24,408 nt of DNA. Origin: JBOGEN01 sp050743265. GTDB lineage: Bacteria > Actinomycetota > Actinomycetes > JBOGEN01. The DNA lies in NCBI GenBank assembly GCA_050743265.1, contig JBOGEN010000222.1, positions 1 to 24,408 on the forward strand. Reading direction: 5' to 3'. A model generated the notes under the pieces. The model saw nothing but the letters and a program-made list of their open reading frames with translations. It searched no databases and had not been told where the DNA came from. Positions 1 through 7,212 of the stretch are shown one piece after another (within the stretch, counting starts at the first letter, position 1; each line of letters starts with the position of its first letter). The position numbers and the translations under genes are program-made.

Positions 1-1097
1 GGGTTCGCGTCCGTCCCCTTCTCGCCGGCATCTGCGGCTCCGACCTGGCCACGCTGTCCGGACGGTCGTCGCTGTACCTGTCCCCGCTGGTGTCGATGCC
101 GTTCGTGCCCGGGCACGCGGTCGTCGGCGAGCTGCTCGACGACGCCGGGGAGGGGCTCGCCGCCGGGACCCGCGTCGTCCTCGACCCGGTGCTCGCCTGC
201 GCACCGCGCGGCGTCACGCCGTGCCGGTGGTGCGCGGTGGGCGAGACGAGCCGGTGCGACCACGTGACGGTCGGACGGCTCGCGCCCGGGCTGCAGACCG
301 GGTACTGCGCGGACACCGGCGGTGGGTGGAGCCGCATGCTCGTGGCGCACCACAGCCAGCTGCACGCCGTCCCGGACGGGCTGGAGGACACCCGGGCGCT
401 GCTCGCCGAGCCGCTGGCCTGCGCCGTCCGGGCCGTACGGACCGCCCGCGTCACACCGGGACAGTCCGTGCTCGTGGTGGGCGCGGGCACGATCGGCGCG
501 CTGACCCTGCTCGCGCTGCGTGCCCTCACCCAGGCCGGAGACGTCACCGTGGTCGCGAAGCACCCCCGCCAGGCCGCGGCGGCCCGTGCGCTGGGCGCCA
601 CCGAGGTCACCGACCCCCGGCGGGCGGCACGCGCACTGCGCCGTGCCACGGGCGGGTTCCTGCTCAAGCCCGAGCGGGGTCCGGAGTACCTGGTGGGAGG
701 TGCGGACGTGGCTCTCGAGTGCACCGGCGGCGGTGGGCTCGACCTGGCCCTGCGCACCGTTCGGGCCGGGGGGCGGGTGGTCCTCTCCGGCATGCCGACC
801 GAGTCGGTCGACCTCGCGCCGGTCTGGTACCGCGAGCTCGAGCTCGTCGGGTCGTACGCGAGCGGGTCCGGCAACGGCGCCCCGCAGCCGGCGGACGGCT
901 CCACGAACGGGGCCGGCAGGGACACCCGCCCCGACCTGGCCACCGCGCTCGACCTGCTCGCCGACGCCCCGCTCGACGGCATGGGCGAGGTACCGCTCTA
1001 CCCCCTCTCCCGCTGGCGGGAGGCCCTCGACCACGCCTTCGCCGCAGGACGGCTGGGCACGTTCAAGGTCGCGTTCGACCCGACCCGCGACGAGTAG
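1..1097 (+). CDS. Zinc-dependent medium-chain alcohol/polyol dehydrogenase (5' truncated)
   Basis: This is an MDR-superfamily NAD(P)-dependent dehydrogenase cut by the window edge. The open frame runs from base 3 and encodes the typical GICGSDL segment (catalytic-zinc Cys at 33-35) before the first ATG at 90, so that ATG is internal. PGHAVVGE carries the zinc His but has Ala where most relatives have GHE. A four-Cys structural zinc lobe follows (CAPRG..PCRWC..SRC), then AEPLACAVRAV with the probable third zinc ligand, and a Rossmann fingerprint VVGAGTIG. The C-terminal third has a Gly/Pro/Asn-rich insert near 870-930. The substrate cannot be read from the sequence; sorbitol- or threonine-dehydrogenase-like enzymes are the nearest types. 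The stop at 1095-1097 is 11 bases before the LarA-like gene, so the two are probably one operon and may act on related hydroxy compounds (inference). Confidence 0.9.
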   Translation, partial: VRVRPLLAGICGSDLATLSGRSSLYLSPLVSMPFVPGHAVVGELLDDAGEGLAAGTRVVLDPVLACAPRGVTPCRWCAVGETSRCDHVTVGRLAPGLQTGYCADTGGGWSRMLVAHHSQLHAVPDGLEDTRALLAEPLACAVRAVRTARVTPGQSVLVVGAGTIGALTLLALRALTQAGDVTVVAKHPRQAAAARALGATEVTDPRRAARALRRATGGFLLKPERGPEYLVGGADVALECTGGGGLDLALRTVRAGGRVVLSGMPTESVDLAPVWYRELELVGSYASGSGNGAPQPADGSTNGAGRDTRPDLATALDLLADAPLDGMGEVPLYPLSRWREALDHAFAAGRLGTFKVAFDPTRDE

Positions 1098-1108
1098 GAG
1101 GAGACACC

Positions 1109-2686
1109 GTGAGCAGACCCGGTTTCGTGCTCGAGGTGGACGAGCGCACGCCTCCCTTGCTCGTCCACGAGGGCGAGGGCTTCCGGCTGCAGAAGTTCCC
1201 GCTGGGCAGCCGGGTCGTCTACCCGCCGGACTCGCTGCCGGGCCTGGCCGACACCGACGCGGCCATCCGTGACGCGCTGCTCAACCCGCTGGGCTCGGCG
1301 CCGCTGCCCGAGCGGCTGTTCCCCGGCATGCGGCTCACGATCGTGTTCGACGACCTGTCGATCCCGTTGCCGCCGATGCAGACGCCGGACGTCCGGCAGC
1401 GGGTCGTCGAGGCCGTCCTGGAGACGGCCGCGTCCGCCGGCGTGGACGACGTCGAGCTCGTCGCGGCGAACGCCCTGCACCGTCGGATGACGTCGTCCGA
1501 GCTCAAGCGGTGCCTCGGCGAGCGGGTGTTCCGCTCGTTCTACCCCGAGCGGCTCAAGAACCACGACGCGGAGGACCACGACAACCTGCTCCTCGTCGGC
1601 ACCACGGAGCACGGCGAGGACGTCGAGATCAACCGGCGCGCGGCCGAGAGCGACCTCATCGTGTACGTGAACGTCACGCTCGTCGGCATGAGTGGCGGGC
1701 ACAAGTCCGTGCCGGTCGGGCTGGCCTCGTACCGTAGCCTGCGAGCCCACCACAACGTGCACACGATGCGCCACTCCCGCTCGTTCAACGACCCGCCGCA
1801 CTCGGCGATGCACCACTCGTACGAGCGGATGGGCAAGCTTCTGGCGGGCCAGGTGCCGATCTTCACGATCGAGACGACGCTCAACAACGACACGTTCGCG
1901 CCACCCGTGGAGTTCCTCAACAAGCGCGAGTGGGAGTGGTCGCTCAAGGACCAGGCCACGTTCCTCGCCGTGAAGAAGGCGAACGAGTCGATGCCGCGGT
2001 CGCTGCGCCGCCGGGTCTGGCACTCCACCGCCGCCCCGTACGGGGTGACCGGGGTGCACGCGGGCGAGACCGGCCCGGTGCACGAGCGCACGATGGCCAA
2101 CGTGCACCGCCAGCAGCTGACCACGGTGGACGGCCAGTCGGACGTGCTCGTCTTCGGGCTGCCCTACATCTGCCCGTACAACGTGAACTCGGTGATGAAC
2201 CCGATCCTCGTGATGTGCCTGGGGCTCGGCTACTTCTTCAACATGTACCGCGGCAGGCCGGTGGTGCGGGAGGGCGGGGCGCTCATCCTCTTCCACCCGA
2301 TGCCGGTCGAGTTCCACCCCGTCCACCACCCGAGCTACATCGACTTCTACGACGAGGTGCTCGCCGAGACGACCGACCCGGCGACGATCGAGACGAAGTA
2401 CGAGCAGCAGTACGCAACCGACCCCTGGTACGTGCACCTGTACCGGCACTCGTACGCGTACCACGGCGTCCACCCGTTCTACATGTGGTACTGGGGCGCG
2501 CACGCGCTCGAGCACGTGGGCGACGTCATCGTCGTCGGCGGCGACCGGCGGGCCTGTCGTCGCCTCGGGTTCCGGTCGGCGACGACGTTCGCGGACGCGC
2601 TCGAGATGGCCCGTGACACCGTCGGGTCGAGCCCGAAGGTCACCTACCTGCACAACCCGCCGCTCACCATGGCGGACGTGCGCTGA
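1109..2686 (+). CDS. LarA-like nickel-pincer (DUF2088) protein, long form
   Basis: This 525-residue protein resembles lactate racemase LarA, which uses a nickel-pincer nucleotide bound to a lysine. IVFDDLSIPLPPM (78-90) matches the N-terminal substrate motif and ALHRR (122-126) matches the catalytic His motif (LarA His108). SGGHKSVPVG places Lys199 at the cofactor lysine (Lys184) and AHHN places His215 exactly 16 residues later, as Lys184/His200 in LarA. The second catalytic His (His174) falls on Val189, so simple lactate racemisation is unlikely. LarA has about 420 residues; here there is an extra His/Tyr-rich C-terminal region (400-470). Start GTG 1109 was chosen because GGAGGAG lies 5 bases upstream, overlapping the end of the dehydrogenase gene. 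The acyltransferase follows 12 bases after the stop. LarB, LarC and LarE are not in the window. The reaction is unknown; racemase/epimerase-type chemistry on a hydroxy acid is an inference. LarA numbering is from memory. Confidence 0.85.
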   Translation: MSRPGFVLEVDERTPPLLVHEGEGFRLQKFPLGSRVVYPPDSLPGLADTDAAIRDALLNPLGSAPLPERLFPGMRLTIVFDDLSIPLPPMQTPDVRQRVVEAVLETAASAGVDDVELVAANALHRRMTSSELKRCLGERVFRSFYPERLKNHDAEDHDNLLLVGTTEHGEDVEINRRAAESDLIVYVNVTLVGMSGGHKSVPVGLASYRSLRAHHNVHTMRHSRSFNDPPHSAMHHSYERMGKLLAGQVPIFTIETTLNNDTFAPPVEFLNKREWEWSLKDQATFLAVKKANESMPRSLRRRVWHSTAAPYGVTGVHAGETGPVHERTMANVHRQQLTTVDGQSDVLVFGLPYICPYNVNSVMNPILVMCLGLGYFFNMYRGRPVVREGGALILFHPMPVEFHPVHHPSYIDFYDEVLAETTDPATIETKYEQQYATDPWYVHLYRHSYAYHGVHPFYMWYWGAHALEHVGDVIVVGGDRRACRRLGFRSATTFADALEMARDTVGSSPKVTYLHNPPLTMADVR

Positions 2687-2698
2687 GGAGATGCGCTG

Positions 2699-3625
2699 AT
2701 GGGACTCGTCTCCGACGTCCGGCTGATGGCCTCCGGCTGGCGGTGGACGCGGCGCTCGCTGACGCCGCACTCGGCCGAGCCGTGGCTGCCGCCGTACGAG
2801 CCGCGCCCGTTCCGTACGGCCTGGGCGCGCACGCCCCCGGCCCGGGTCGCGCGGCACGGCATCCAGCGGTACGGGCTACGGCCGCTGGTCTGGACCGAGA
2901 CCCGGCCCCGGGTGGAAGGGCTGGACCGGCTCGAGTCGCTGGGCTCCCCCGTGGTGTTCGTGGCCAACCACGCGAGCCACCTCGACGCGCCGCTCGTGCT
3001 GTGCTCGCTGCCGCCGACGTGGGCCGCGCGGACGGCCGTGGGTGCTGCGGCGGACTACTTCTTCGACGCGGGCTGGCGCGCCGCCGCCACGGCGCTCGCG
3101 TTCAACGCGTTCCCCGTGGAGCGACACGGCGGCGGCGCGCAGGGCCGGACCGCGGTCGAGCTCATGCGGGACGGGTGGAGCCTCCTCCTCTTCCCCGAGG
3201 GCACGCGCTCGGCCGACGGCTGGATGAGCGGGTTCCGCCAGGGCACCGCGCGGCTGTGCGTGACCCTCGGCGTCCCGGCCGTCCCCGTGGCGATCCGCGG
3301 CTCGTACGCGGCGATGCCGCGCGGCCGGGGCTGGCCACGTCCCGGGCGCCTGCCGGTGTCCGTCCGGTTCGGCAGCCCGGTCCGGCCGGAGCCCGACGAG
3401 GACGTGGCCGCCTACAGCGAGCGGTTGCGGCACGACCTGACCCGGCTCTGGGCCGAGGACGACACGACCTGGTGGGACTCCCTGCGACGGGAGACCACCG
3501 GGTCGCAGCGCGGACCTGACGGCCCGGAGGGGCCGCGCTGGCGCCGGGTCTGGGAGGCGACCCGGCCGATCGAGCGCGAGCCCGGTACCCGGGCCTGGCG
3601 GAGCGGGGATCGCCTCGTACGCTGA
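2699..3625 (+). CDS. PlsC-like 1-acyl-sn-glycerol-3-phosphate acyltransferase family
   Basis: This 308-residue glycerolipid acyltransferase-family protein probably transfers a fatty acyl group to a hydroxyl of a lipid or lipid precursor at the inner membrane face. Motif I NHASHLD (90-96) gives the catalytic HX4D pair His91/Asp96. Motif III FPEGTRS (165-171) and motif IV VPAVPVAIRGSY (192-203) are intact. It has long N- and C-terminal arms (about 80 and 75 residues) beyond the core; the C-terminal arm is Arg/Trp-rich. ATG 2699 has GAGGAG 8 bases upstream. It is the third gene of the dehydrogenase/LarA-like operon, so its acceptor may be the product of those two enzymes rather than ordinary lysophosphatidate (inference). 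Codon 2876-2878 is CTA, the rare leucine codon read by the unusual tRNA at 13015-13087. Confidence 0.9.
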   Translation: MGLVSDVRLMASGWRWTRRSLTPHSAEPWLPPYEPRPFRTAWARTPPARVARHGIQRYGLRPLVWTETRPRVEGLDRLESLGSPVVFVANHASHLDAPLVLCSLPPTWAARTAVGAAADYFFDAGWRAAATALAFNAFPVERHGGGAQGRTAVELMRDGWSLLLFPEGTRSADGWMSGFRQGTARLCVTLGVPAVPVAIRGSYAAMPRGRGWPRPGRLPVSVRFGSPVRPEPDEDVAAYSERLRHDLTRLWAEDDTTWWDSLRRETTGSQRGPDGPEGPRWRRVWEATRPIEREPGTRAWRSGDRLVR

Positions 3626-3674
3626 CGGCCAGCGCCCGCGTCCAGACCACGCGAGCCGGACCCGGAGGACGGTT

Positions 3675-4319
3675 GTGTCCCGACACGGCCACCGCAAGCA
3701 TCGGCCCCCCGAGATGCTCACCGAGGTCCTGGTCTGGGGATGCGTCGCCTGGGCGGTCGCAGTGGGGGTGATGGTGTGGAGCGGGCTCCCCTTGCTGAAC
3801 GTCGGCGGCATCGGGCTCGGGCTGCTCGTGGTGTCCGTCCTGCCCGTCCTGCTCCTCAAGGGCACCGGCACCCGGCTGGGACACCTCGAGGCGCTGGCCG
3901 AGGGAGCGGACGGGGCTGTCTCCGGGACCGAGTCCCCCCGAGGCCGTTCGAGGCCCCACCCACGCCCGGGGTCGAGGTCGTCCAGGTCGCGGAGCCGACG
4001 CCGTACGCGCCCGGCCTCCGCCGGCCGCCGGGCGTCGGCTGCACGTGCCCCGGCACCGCTGGAGGCCACCAGGGAGATGGCGACCTGGGAGCCCGAGTTC
4101 GAGGACCTGGCGACCTGGGAGCCCTCGTTCCAGGGCCCGGAGACCCCGGACCCGGACTTCCCGCAGCCGGCCTCCCCGGACCAGGCGTTCGCCGAGGAGG
4201 CGCCCCAGGACACCCCGGCCCAGGAGTGGTGGCCGTACCGCGGGCCGGCGGGTCCAGGCCCCGCCTGGAACGACCCGCTGGGCGCGGAGTCGGTCGGGGC
4301 CACGAGATGGCACCCGTAG
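3675..4319 (+). CDS. Two-helix membrane protein with compensating frameshifts
   Basis: This gene of unknown function encodes 214 residues as read. GTG 3675 is preceded by GGAGGA (3664-3669). The N-terminal 15 residues are basic; two hydrophobic segments follow (about 18-36 and 40-61), then an acidic tail. In the tail the unit ATWEPxF occurs twice ten residues apart, encoded by a 17-bp direct repeat. Between about 3938 and 4055 the annotated frame becomes Arg/Ser-rich with A/T at many third positions, while the +2 frame is acidic, Pro/Val-rich and almost fully G/C at third positions. One extra C in the C6 run at 3934-3939 and one fewer in the C4 run at 4048-4051 would restore one continuous frame. 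Either the sequence has two indel errors or the gene carries a paired frameshift. The TAG stop is also the start of the -10 hexamer for orn. Confidence 0.7.
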   Translation: MSRHGHRKHRPPEMLTEVLVWGCVAWAVAVGVMVWSGLPLLNVGGIGLGLLVVSVLPVLLLKGTGTRLGHLEALAEGADGAVSGTESPRGRSRPHPRPGSRSSRSRSRRRTRPASAGRRASAARAPAPLEATREMATWEPEFEDLATWEPSFQGPETPDPDFPQPASPDQAFAEEAPQDTPAQEWWPYRGPAGPGPAWNDPLGAESVGATRWHP

Positions 4320-4322
4320 GGT
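4317..4322 (+). promoter_or_regulatory. -10 hexamer for leaderless orn
   Basis: TAGGGT lies 7 bases before the orn ATG, the spacing expected when transcription begins at the start codon. There is no convincing Shine-Dalgarno sequence. The TAG is the stop codon of the preceding membrane-protein gene. No clear -35 was seen. Confidence 0.5.
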
Positions 4323-4329
4323 GAGCGCT

Positions 4330-4974
4330 ATGAACGACCGGATCGTCTGGATCGACTGCGAGATGACCGGGCTCGAGCTCACCAGGGACGCCCTCGTGGA
4401 GGTCGCGGCCCTTGTCACGGACTCCGAGCTCAACGTCCTGGACGAGGGCATCGACGTCGTGATCAAGCCGCCGGACGAGACGCTCACTCAGATGGTCGAC
4501 GTGGTCCGCGAGATGCACGTGTCCTCGGGCCTGCTCACCGCACTTCCGTCCGGCACCACGCTGGCCGACGCCGAGGAACGCGTGCTCGGGTATGTGGCCG
4601 AATACGTCCCCGAGCCGAGGAAGGCCCCCCTGGCGGGCAACTCGGTCTTCGTCGACCGGGCGTTCCTCGCGCGGGACATGCCGCAGCTCGAGGCGCACCT
4701 GCACTACCGCATCGTGGACGTCTCCACGGTGAAGGAGCTGTCCCGGCGCTGGTACCCCCGCGCGTACTTCAACAGCCCCAAGAAGCAGGGCGGCCACCGC
4801 GCCCTGGCCGACATCAGGGAGAGCATCGAGGAGCTGCGGTACTACCGCTCCACCGTCTTCGTGCCGCACCCCGGCCCGGACTCGGCCACGGCCAAGGCGG
4901 CCGCCCGGACGATCGAGGAGGCCCGGGCGGACGAGCCGACCTCCCCCGCGTCGGCAGACCCGTCCGGCTCGTGA
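4330..4974 (+). CDS. orn: Oligoribonuclease
   Basis: This 214-residue cytoplasmic DEDDh exonuclease degrades di- to penta-ribonucleotides at the end of mRNA decay and also degrades pGpG. Exo I is WIDCEMTGLEL with the metal-binding Asp/Glu pair. The Exo II region is NSVFVDRAFLARDMPQL, where many homologues have GQDRRFL or a similar sequence. Exo III is KKQGGHRALADIRESIEELRYYR with the catalytic His and final Asp. The last 30 residues are an Ala/Pro-rich tail. ATG 4330 was chosen because TAGGGT is 7 bases upstream (leaderless); an in-frame GTG at 4321 is the alternative. tRNA-His follows 50 bases after the stop under its own promoter. Confidence 0.97.
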   Translation: MNDRIVWIDCEMTGLELTRDALVEVAALVTDSELNVLDEGIDVVIKPPDETLTQMVDVVREMHVSSGLLTALPSGTTLADAEERVLGYVAEYVPEPRKAPLAGNSVFVDRAFLARDMPQLEAHLHYRIVDVSTVKELSRRWYPRAYFNSPKKQGGHRALADIRESIEELRYYRSTVFVPHPGPDSATAKAAARTIEEARADEPTSPASADPSGS

Positions 4975-4998
4975 CGATCCGGCTCCACCCGGTAGAGT
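4971..4998 (+). promoter_or_regulatory. Promoter of tRNA-His
   Basis: The putative -35 GTGACG (4971-4976, overlapping the orn stop) and the -10 TAGAGT (4993-4998) are separated by 16 bases. The tRNA begins 26 bases downstream. Confidence 0.45.
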
Positions 4999-5024
4999 GA
5001 GAGCGCCGCGCATCGCGCGTCACG

Positions 5025-5100
5025 GTGGGTGTAGCTCAGCTGGTAGAGCACCTGGTTGTGGTCCAGGTGGCCGCGGGTTCGAGTCCCGTCACTCACCCCA
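5025..5100 (+). tRNA. tRNA-His(GTG)
   Basis: The cloverleaf folds with acceptor GTGGGTG/CACTCAC (one G-T pair), anticodon stem CCTGG/CCAGG, anticodon GTG at 5058-5060 and a TTCGAGT T-loop. The discriminator is C (5097) and the CCA end is encoded (5098-5100). G at 5024 supplies the histidine-specific extra 5' G, which pairs with the C discriminator. Confidence 0.97.
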
Positions 5101-5159
5101 TCTTCCAGAAGGCCAGCGGGGCCGCTCCGGCTGACTCCGGGAGTGCCGCGTACGGCTGC

Positions 5160-5165
5160 TAGGCT
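5160..5165 (+). promoter_or_regulatory. -10 hexamer for tRNA-Lys
   Basis: TAGGCT lies 9 bases before the mature tRNA-Lys. No good -35 at 16-18 bases was found, so read-through from tRNA-His is also possible. Confidence 0.3.
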
Positions 5166-5174
5166 TTGCAGCGC

Positions 5175-5246
5175 GCGCCGCTAGCTCAATGGCAGAGCAG
5201 CGGACTCTTAATCCGCGGGTTCGGGGTTCGAGTCCCTGGCGGCGCA
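5175..5246 (+). tRNA. tRNA-Lys(CTT)
   Basis: The acceptor GCGCCGC/GCGGCGC pairs fully. The D-stem is GCTC/GAGC, the anticodon stem GCGGA/TCCGC and the loop CTCTTAA, giving anticodon CTT at 5207-5209. The discriminator is A5246. The following bases are CCC, so the CCA end is not encoded, unlike tRNA-His. Confidence 0.97.
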
Positions 5247-5293
5247 CCCACGCTGACCAGCATTGTTGGCACCGGCCGTCTCGGTGGCCAATC

Positions 5294-5306
5294 CCCTGGC
5301 AGCGCA
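5294..5306 (+). repeat. Near-duplicate of the tRNA-Lys 3' end
   Basis: CCCTGGCAGCGCA matches the tRNA 3' segment at 5234-5246 with one mismatch, exactly 60 bp downstream. It could be a trace of tRNA-targeted integration or a local duplication; no integrase is present. Confidence 0.4.
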
Positions 5307-5309
5307 GAG

Positions 5310-5356
5310 TGGCAGCCGCGCCTTGGATCGGGATCATCCCCACAGCGCGGCTGCCA
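5310..5356. repeat. 12-bp perfect inverted repeat, possible terminator of the tRNA pair
   Basis: TGGCAGCCGCGC (5310-5321) is the exact reverse complement of 5345-5356, around a 23-base loop. The loop itself holds the palindrome GGGATCATCCC (5330-5340). The sequence after it is ATTCTCT, so a U-tract is weak. It lies about 65 bp after tRNA-Lys and could end that transcript or bind a protein. Confidence 0.5.
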
Positions 5357-5520
5357 TTCTCTGCCGCGCCGCTGCCGGTCCTCGCTGCGCCGCGGGCCGG
5401 ATTGGCTTGCCGCCGGACTCCGGACCCGTGCGGCTCAGACAAGCAGGACGACGTACGGCGTCACGAAGGGGACCCGAGCACCGTCGGGACGGACGACAGA
5501 GCCACGACGAGGCAGGTCCG

Positions 5521-5549
5521 TCTGAGATGGTGCGTCTGAGGATGGTGCG
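5521..5549. repeat. Tandem 14/15-bp repeat
   Basis: TCTGAGATGGTGCG is followed directly by TCTGAGGATGGTGCG, a one-base length variant. Confidence 0.6.
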
Positions 5550-5680
5550 TCCGCCACTGCGCGCCGGCTGACGCCGCGCAGACCGCCCGCGATGGCCGTC
5601 TCGATCCCATCTACCGGGTGCCTCGGCGCCCCTGGGGAAACCGCTTGTGCCGCGGACGGCCGGGCCGTGAGGATCCCCCT

Positions 5681-6088
5681 GTGACGCTTCGATGGCAGTG
5701 CCTGTGTGTCGACACCCGCGAGCCACGTCGTGCTGCCGCGTTCTGGGAGCCGGCGCTCGGCTGGCGCCGGACGCACGACTCCGAGGACGAGGTCGTGCTC
5801 GAACCGCCCGCCGGCAGCCCGGAGGACGGCGTGTCGCCGGACCTGCTGTTCCTGCGCGTCCCCGAGGACAAGGCGGGGAAGAACAGGCTGCACCTCGACC
5901 TCCGGCCCGATGACCAGTCCGCGGAGGTCGCCAGGCTCGAGGCGCTCGGCGCGCGCCGCGTCGACGTCGGGCAGGGAGAGCCGACCTGGGTCGTCCTCGC
6001 GGACCCGGACGGCAACGAGTTCTGCGTGCTGCGCGCGTTCACGCCCGAGGAGCAGCGGGAGATGCAGGAGCAGACCGCGGACGCGTGA
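5681..6088 (+). CDS. VOC (glyoxalase/bleomycin-resistance-like) family protein
   Basis: This 135-residue single-domain protein has the VOC fold signature: an N-terminal CVDTREPRRAAAFWEPALGW strand-helix, a central LHLDLRP segment, and a C-terminal WVVLADPDGNEFCVL hairpin. Members bind a metal or small hydrophobic ligand in a dimer; the conserved Glu in NEFCVL would be a metal ligand if one is used. The substrate cannot be assigned. GTG 5681 was chosen because GAGGA (5669-5673) lies 7 bases upstream; the open frame continues to 5618 but without coding character. It converges on the MFS gene with 33 bp between the stops. Confidence 0.85.
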   Translation: MTLRWQCLCVDTREPRRAAAFWEPALGWRRTHDSEDEVVLEPPAGSPEDGVSPDLLFLRVPEDKAGKNRLHLDLRPDDQSAEVARLEALGARRVDVGQGEPTWVVLADPDGNEFCVLRAFTPEEQREMQEQTADA

Positions 6089-6121
6089 GCCCTCGCCCGT
6101 TTCGAATCGGCTGCGCACGCA

Positions 6122-7212
6122 TCACAGGGCCACGGCGGCGAACACGAGGATGGCCATCAGCTCCGAGCCCAACCCCGCCACCGAGGTCACGGTGGCCCGG
6201 GCGGGTCCGCGGACCTGGTGCTGGATGCCGGCGTCGGCGAGCACGCGGCAGTGCTGGCTGAGCCCGTACCAGAGCACGAAGAGGGGGCCAACCAGCAACG
6301 CGCCCTGCACCGCCGCCACCACGGTCGGGACGGTCAGCAGAAGGATCGCCACCCCTGCCCACCGCAGGGACGCACGCCGGCGTCCGGCGAGCAGCGCACC
6401 GAGGGCGGCGGCCAGGGGCAGCGAGGCGACGACGACCGGGATGACGGGTGTGGCGGCACCCAGGTCGCGGGCCGCCAGGGGCACGAACTCGTCCAGCGCG
6501 GCAAGCCCCTCGAGCACCGCCACCGCAACCACGAGCCGCCGCAGGTCCCGACTGGCCAACGCCTCGCGGACGCCACTGTGCAGCAGGCTGAGGTACCCGA
6601 CAGGCTCCATGCGGGCACGACCGGGCGGGAACCCGACAGCCACCAGCGTGCCCGTCAGGCAGATCCCCACCGAGATCGCCCCGACCAGGGCGTACCCGCC
6701 GAGGAGCATGAGGGGGGCCGCTGCGGCGATCCCCGCGACCTGGGCGACGAGGTTCGCCGCATCGGCACGTCCCATGACGCGGACGTACCGGTCGGCGACG
6801 CCGTGGCTGTCCATCGCGTCGTACACGAGGCTCTCGTACGCGCCGGAGGACAGCGCGCTCGCCGCCCCCCAGAGCACGAACCCGGCGAGGAACGCCGTGT
6901 AGCCGGGGGCGACCACCCACAGCCCGAACCCCGCCGCGCGCAGGAGGCCGGAGGCCACGAGCGCGGACCGGGCGGAGAACCTGTCGGCCAGGGCGCCGCT
7001 CGGCAGCTCCAGGGCGACCACGGTCGCGGACCAGACCACGAACAGCGTGGCGATCTGCCCGGTGTCGAGCCCGGTGGAGGCGAACAGGAGCGCGTAGACG
7101 CCGTAGATCGGCAGCGCGTCGTCAAGCGCGCACCACAGAACGGCCCGCCGCGCGAGGGTATGGGCGGGGTCAGGGTGTCGCGGACGGTGTCAGTGTCAAC
7201 CAGGCACGACAC
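6122..7212 (-). CDS. MFS-type transporter with a disrupted N-terminus
   Basis: This is a multi-pass major-facilitator-type protein of the inner membrane. Helix 1 and the following loop read ALPIYGVYALLF and then LELPSGALADRF, the usual MFS helix 1-2 region. About ten further hydrophobic segments follow to a C-terminus rich in Ala/Val/Leu. The cargo is unknown. The frame is open from 7189 down to 6122 but has no ATG, GTG or TTG before GTG 7039, which lies after helix 1. The upstream GTG 7212 is in a different frame, and third-position composition switches frame near 7160-7172. A single indel in the C/G runs there would join MSCLVDTDTVRDTL to AHTLARRAVLW. I therefore give the extent from 7212 and regard the gene as frameshifted or mis-sequenced; a CTG start at 7138 is the alternative. 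It overlaps the 3' end of the upstream HExxH gene. Confidence 0.75.

Larger units (their letters stand above)
5247..5680. other. 434-bp intergenic region after tRNA-Lys
   Basis: No convincing gene was found here; the open frames lack ribosome binding sites and coding-type third positions. The region holds a near copy of the tRNA-Lys 3' end (5294-5306), a 12-bp perfect inverted repeat (5310-5356) and a short tandem repeat (5521-5549), listed separately. Confidence 0.6.

Noticed and set aside
998..2857. 619-residue open frame on the minus strand across the LarA-like gene
   Set aside because: It is an Arg/Val/His-rich mirror of the plus-strand gene, with no domain and no start signal.
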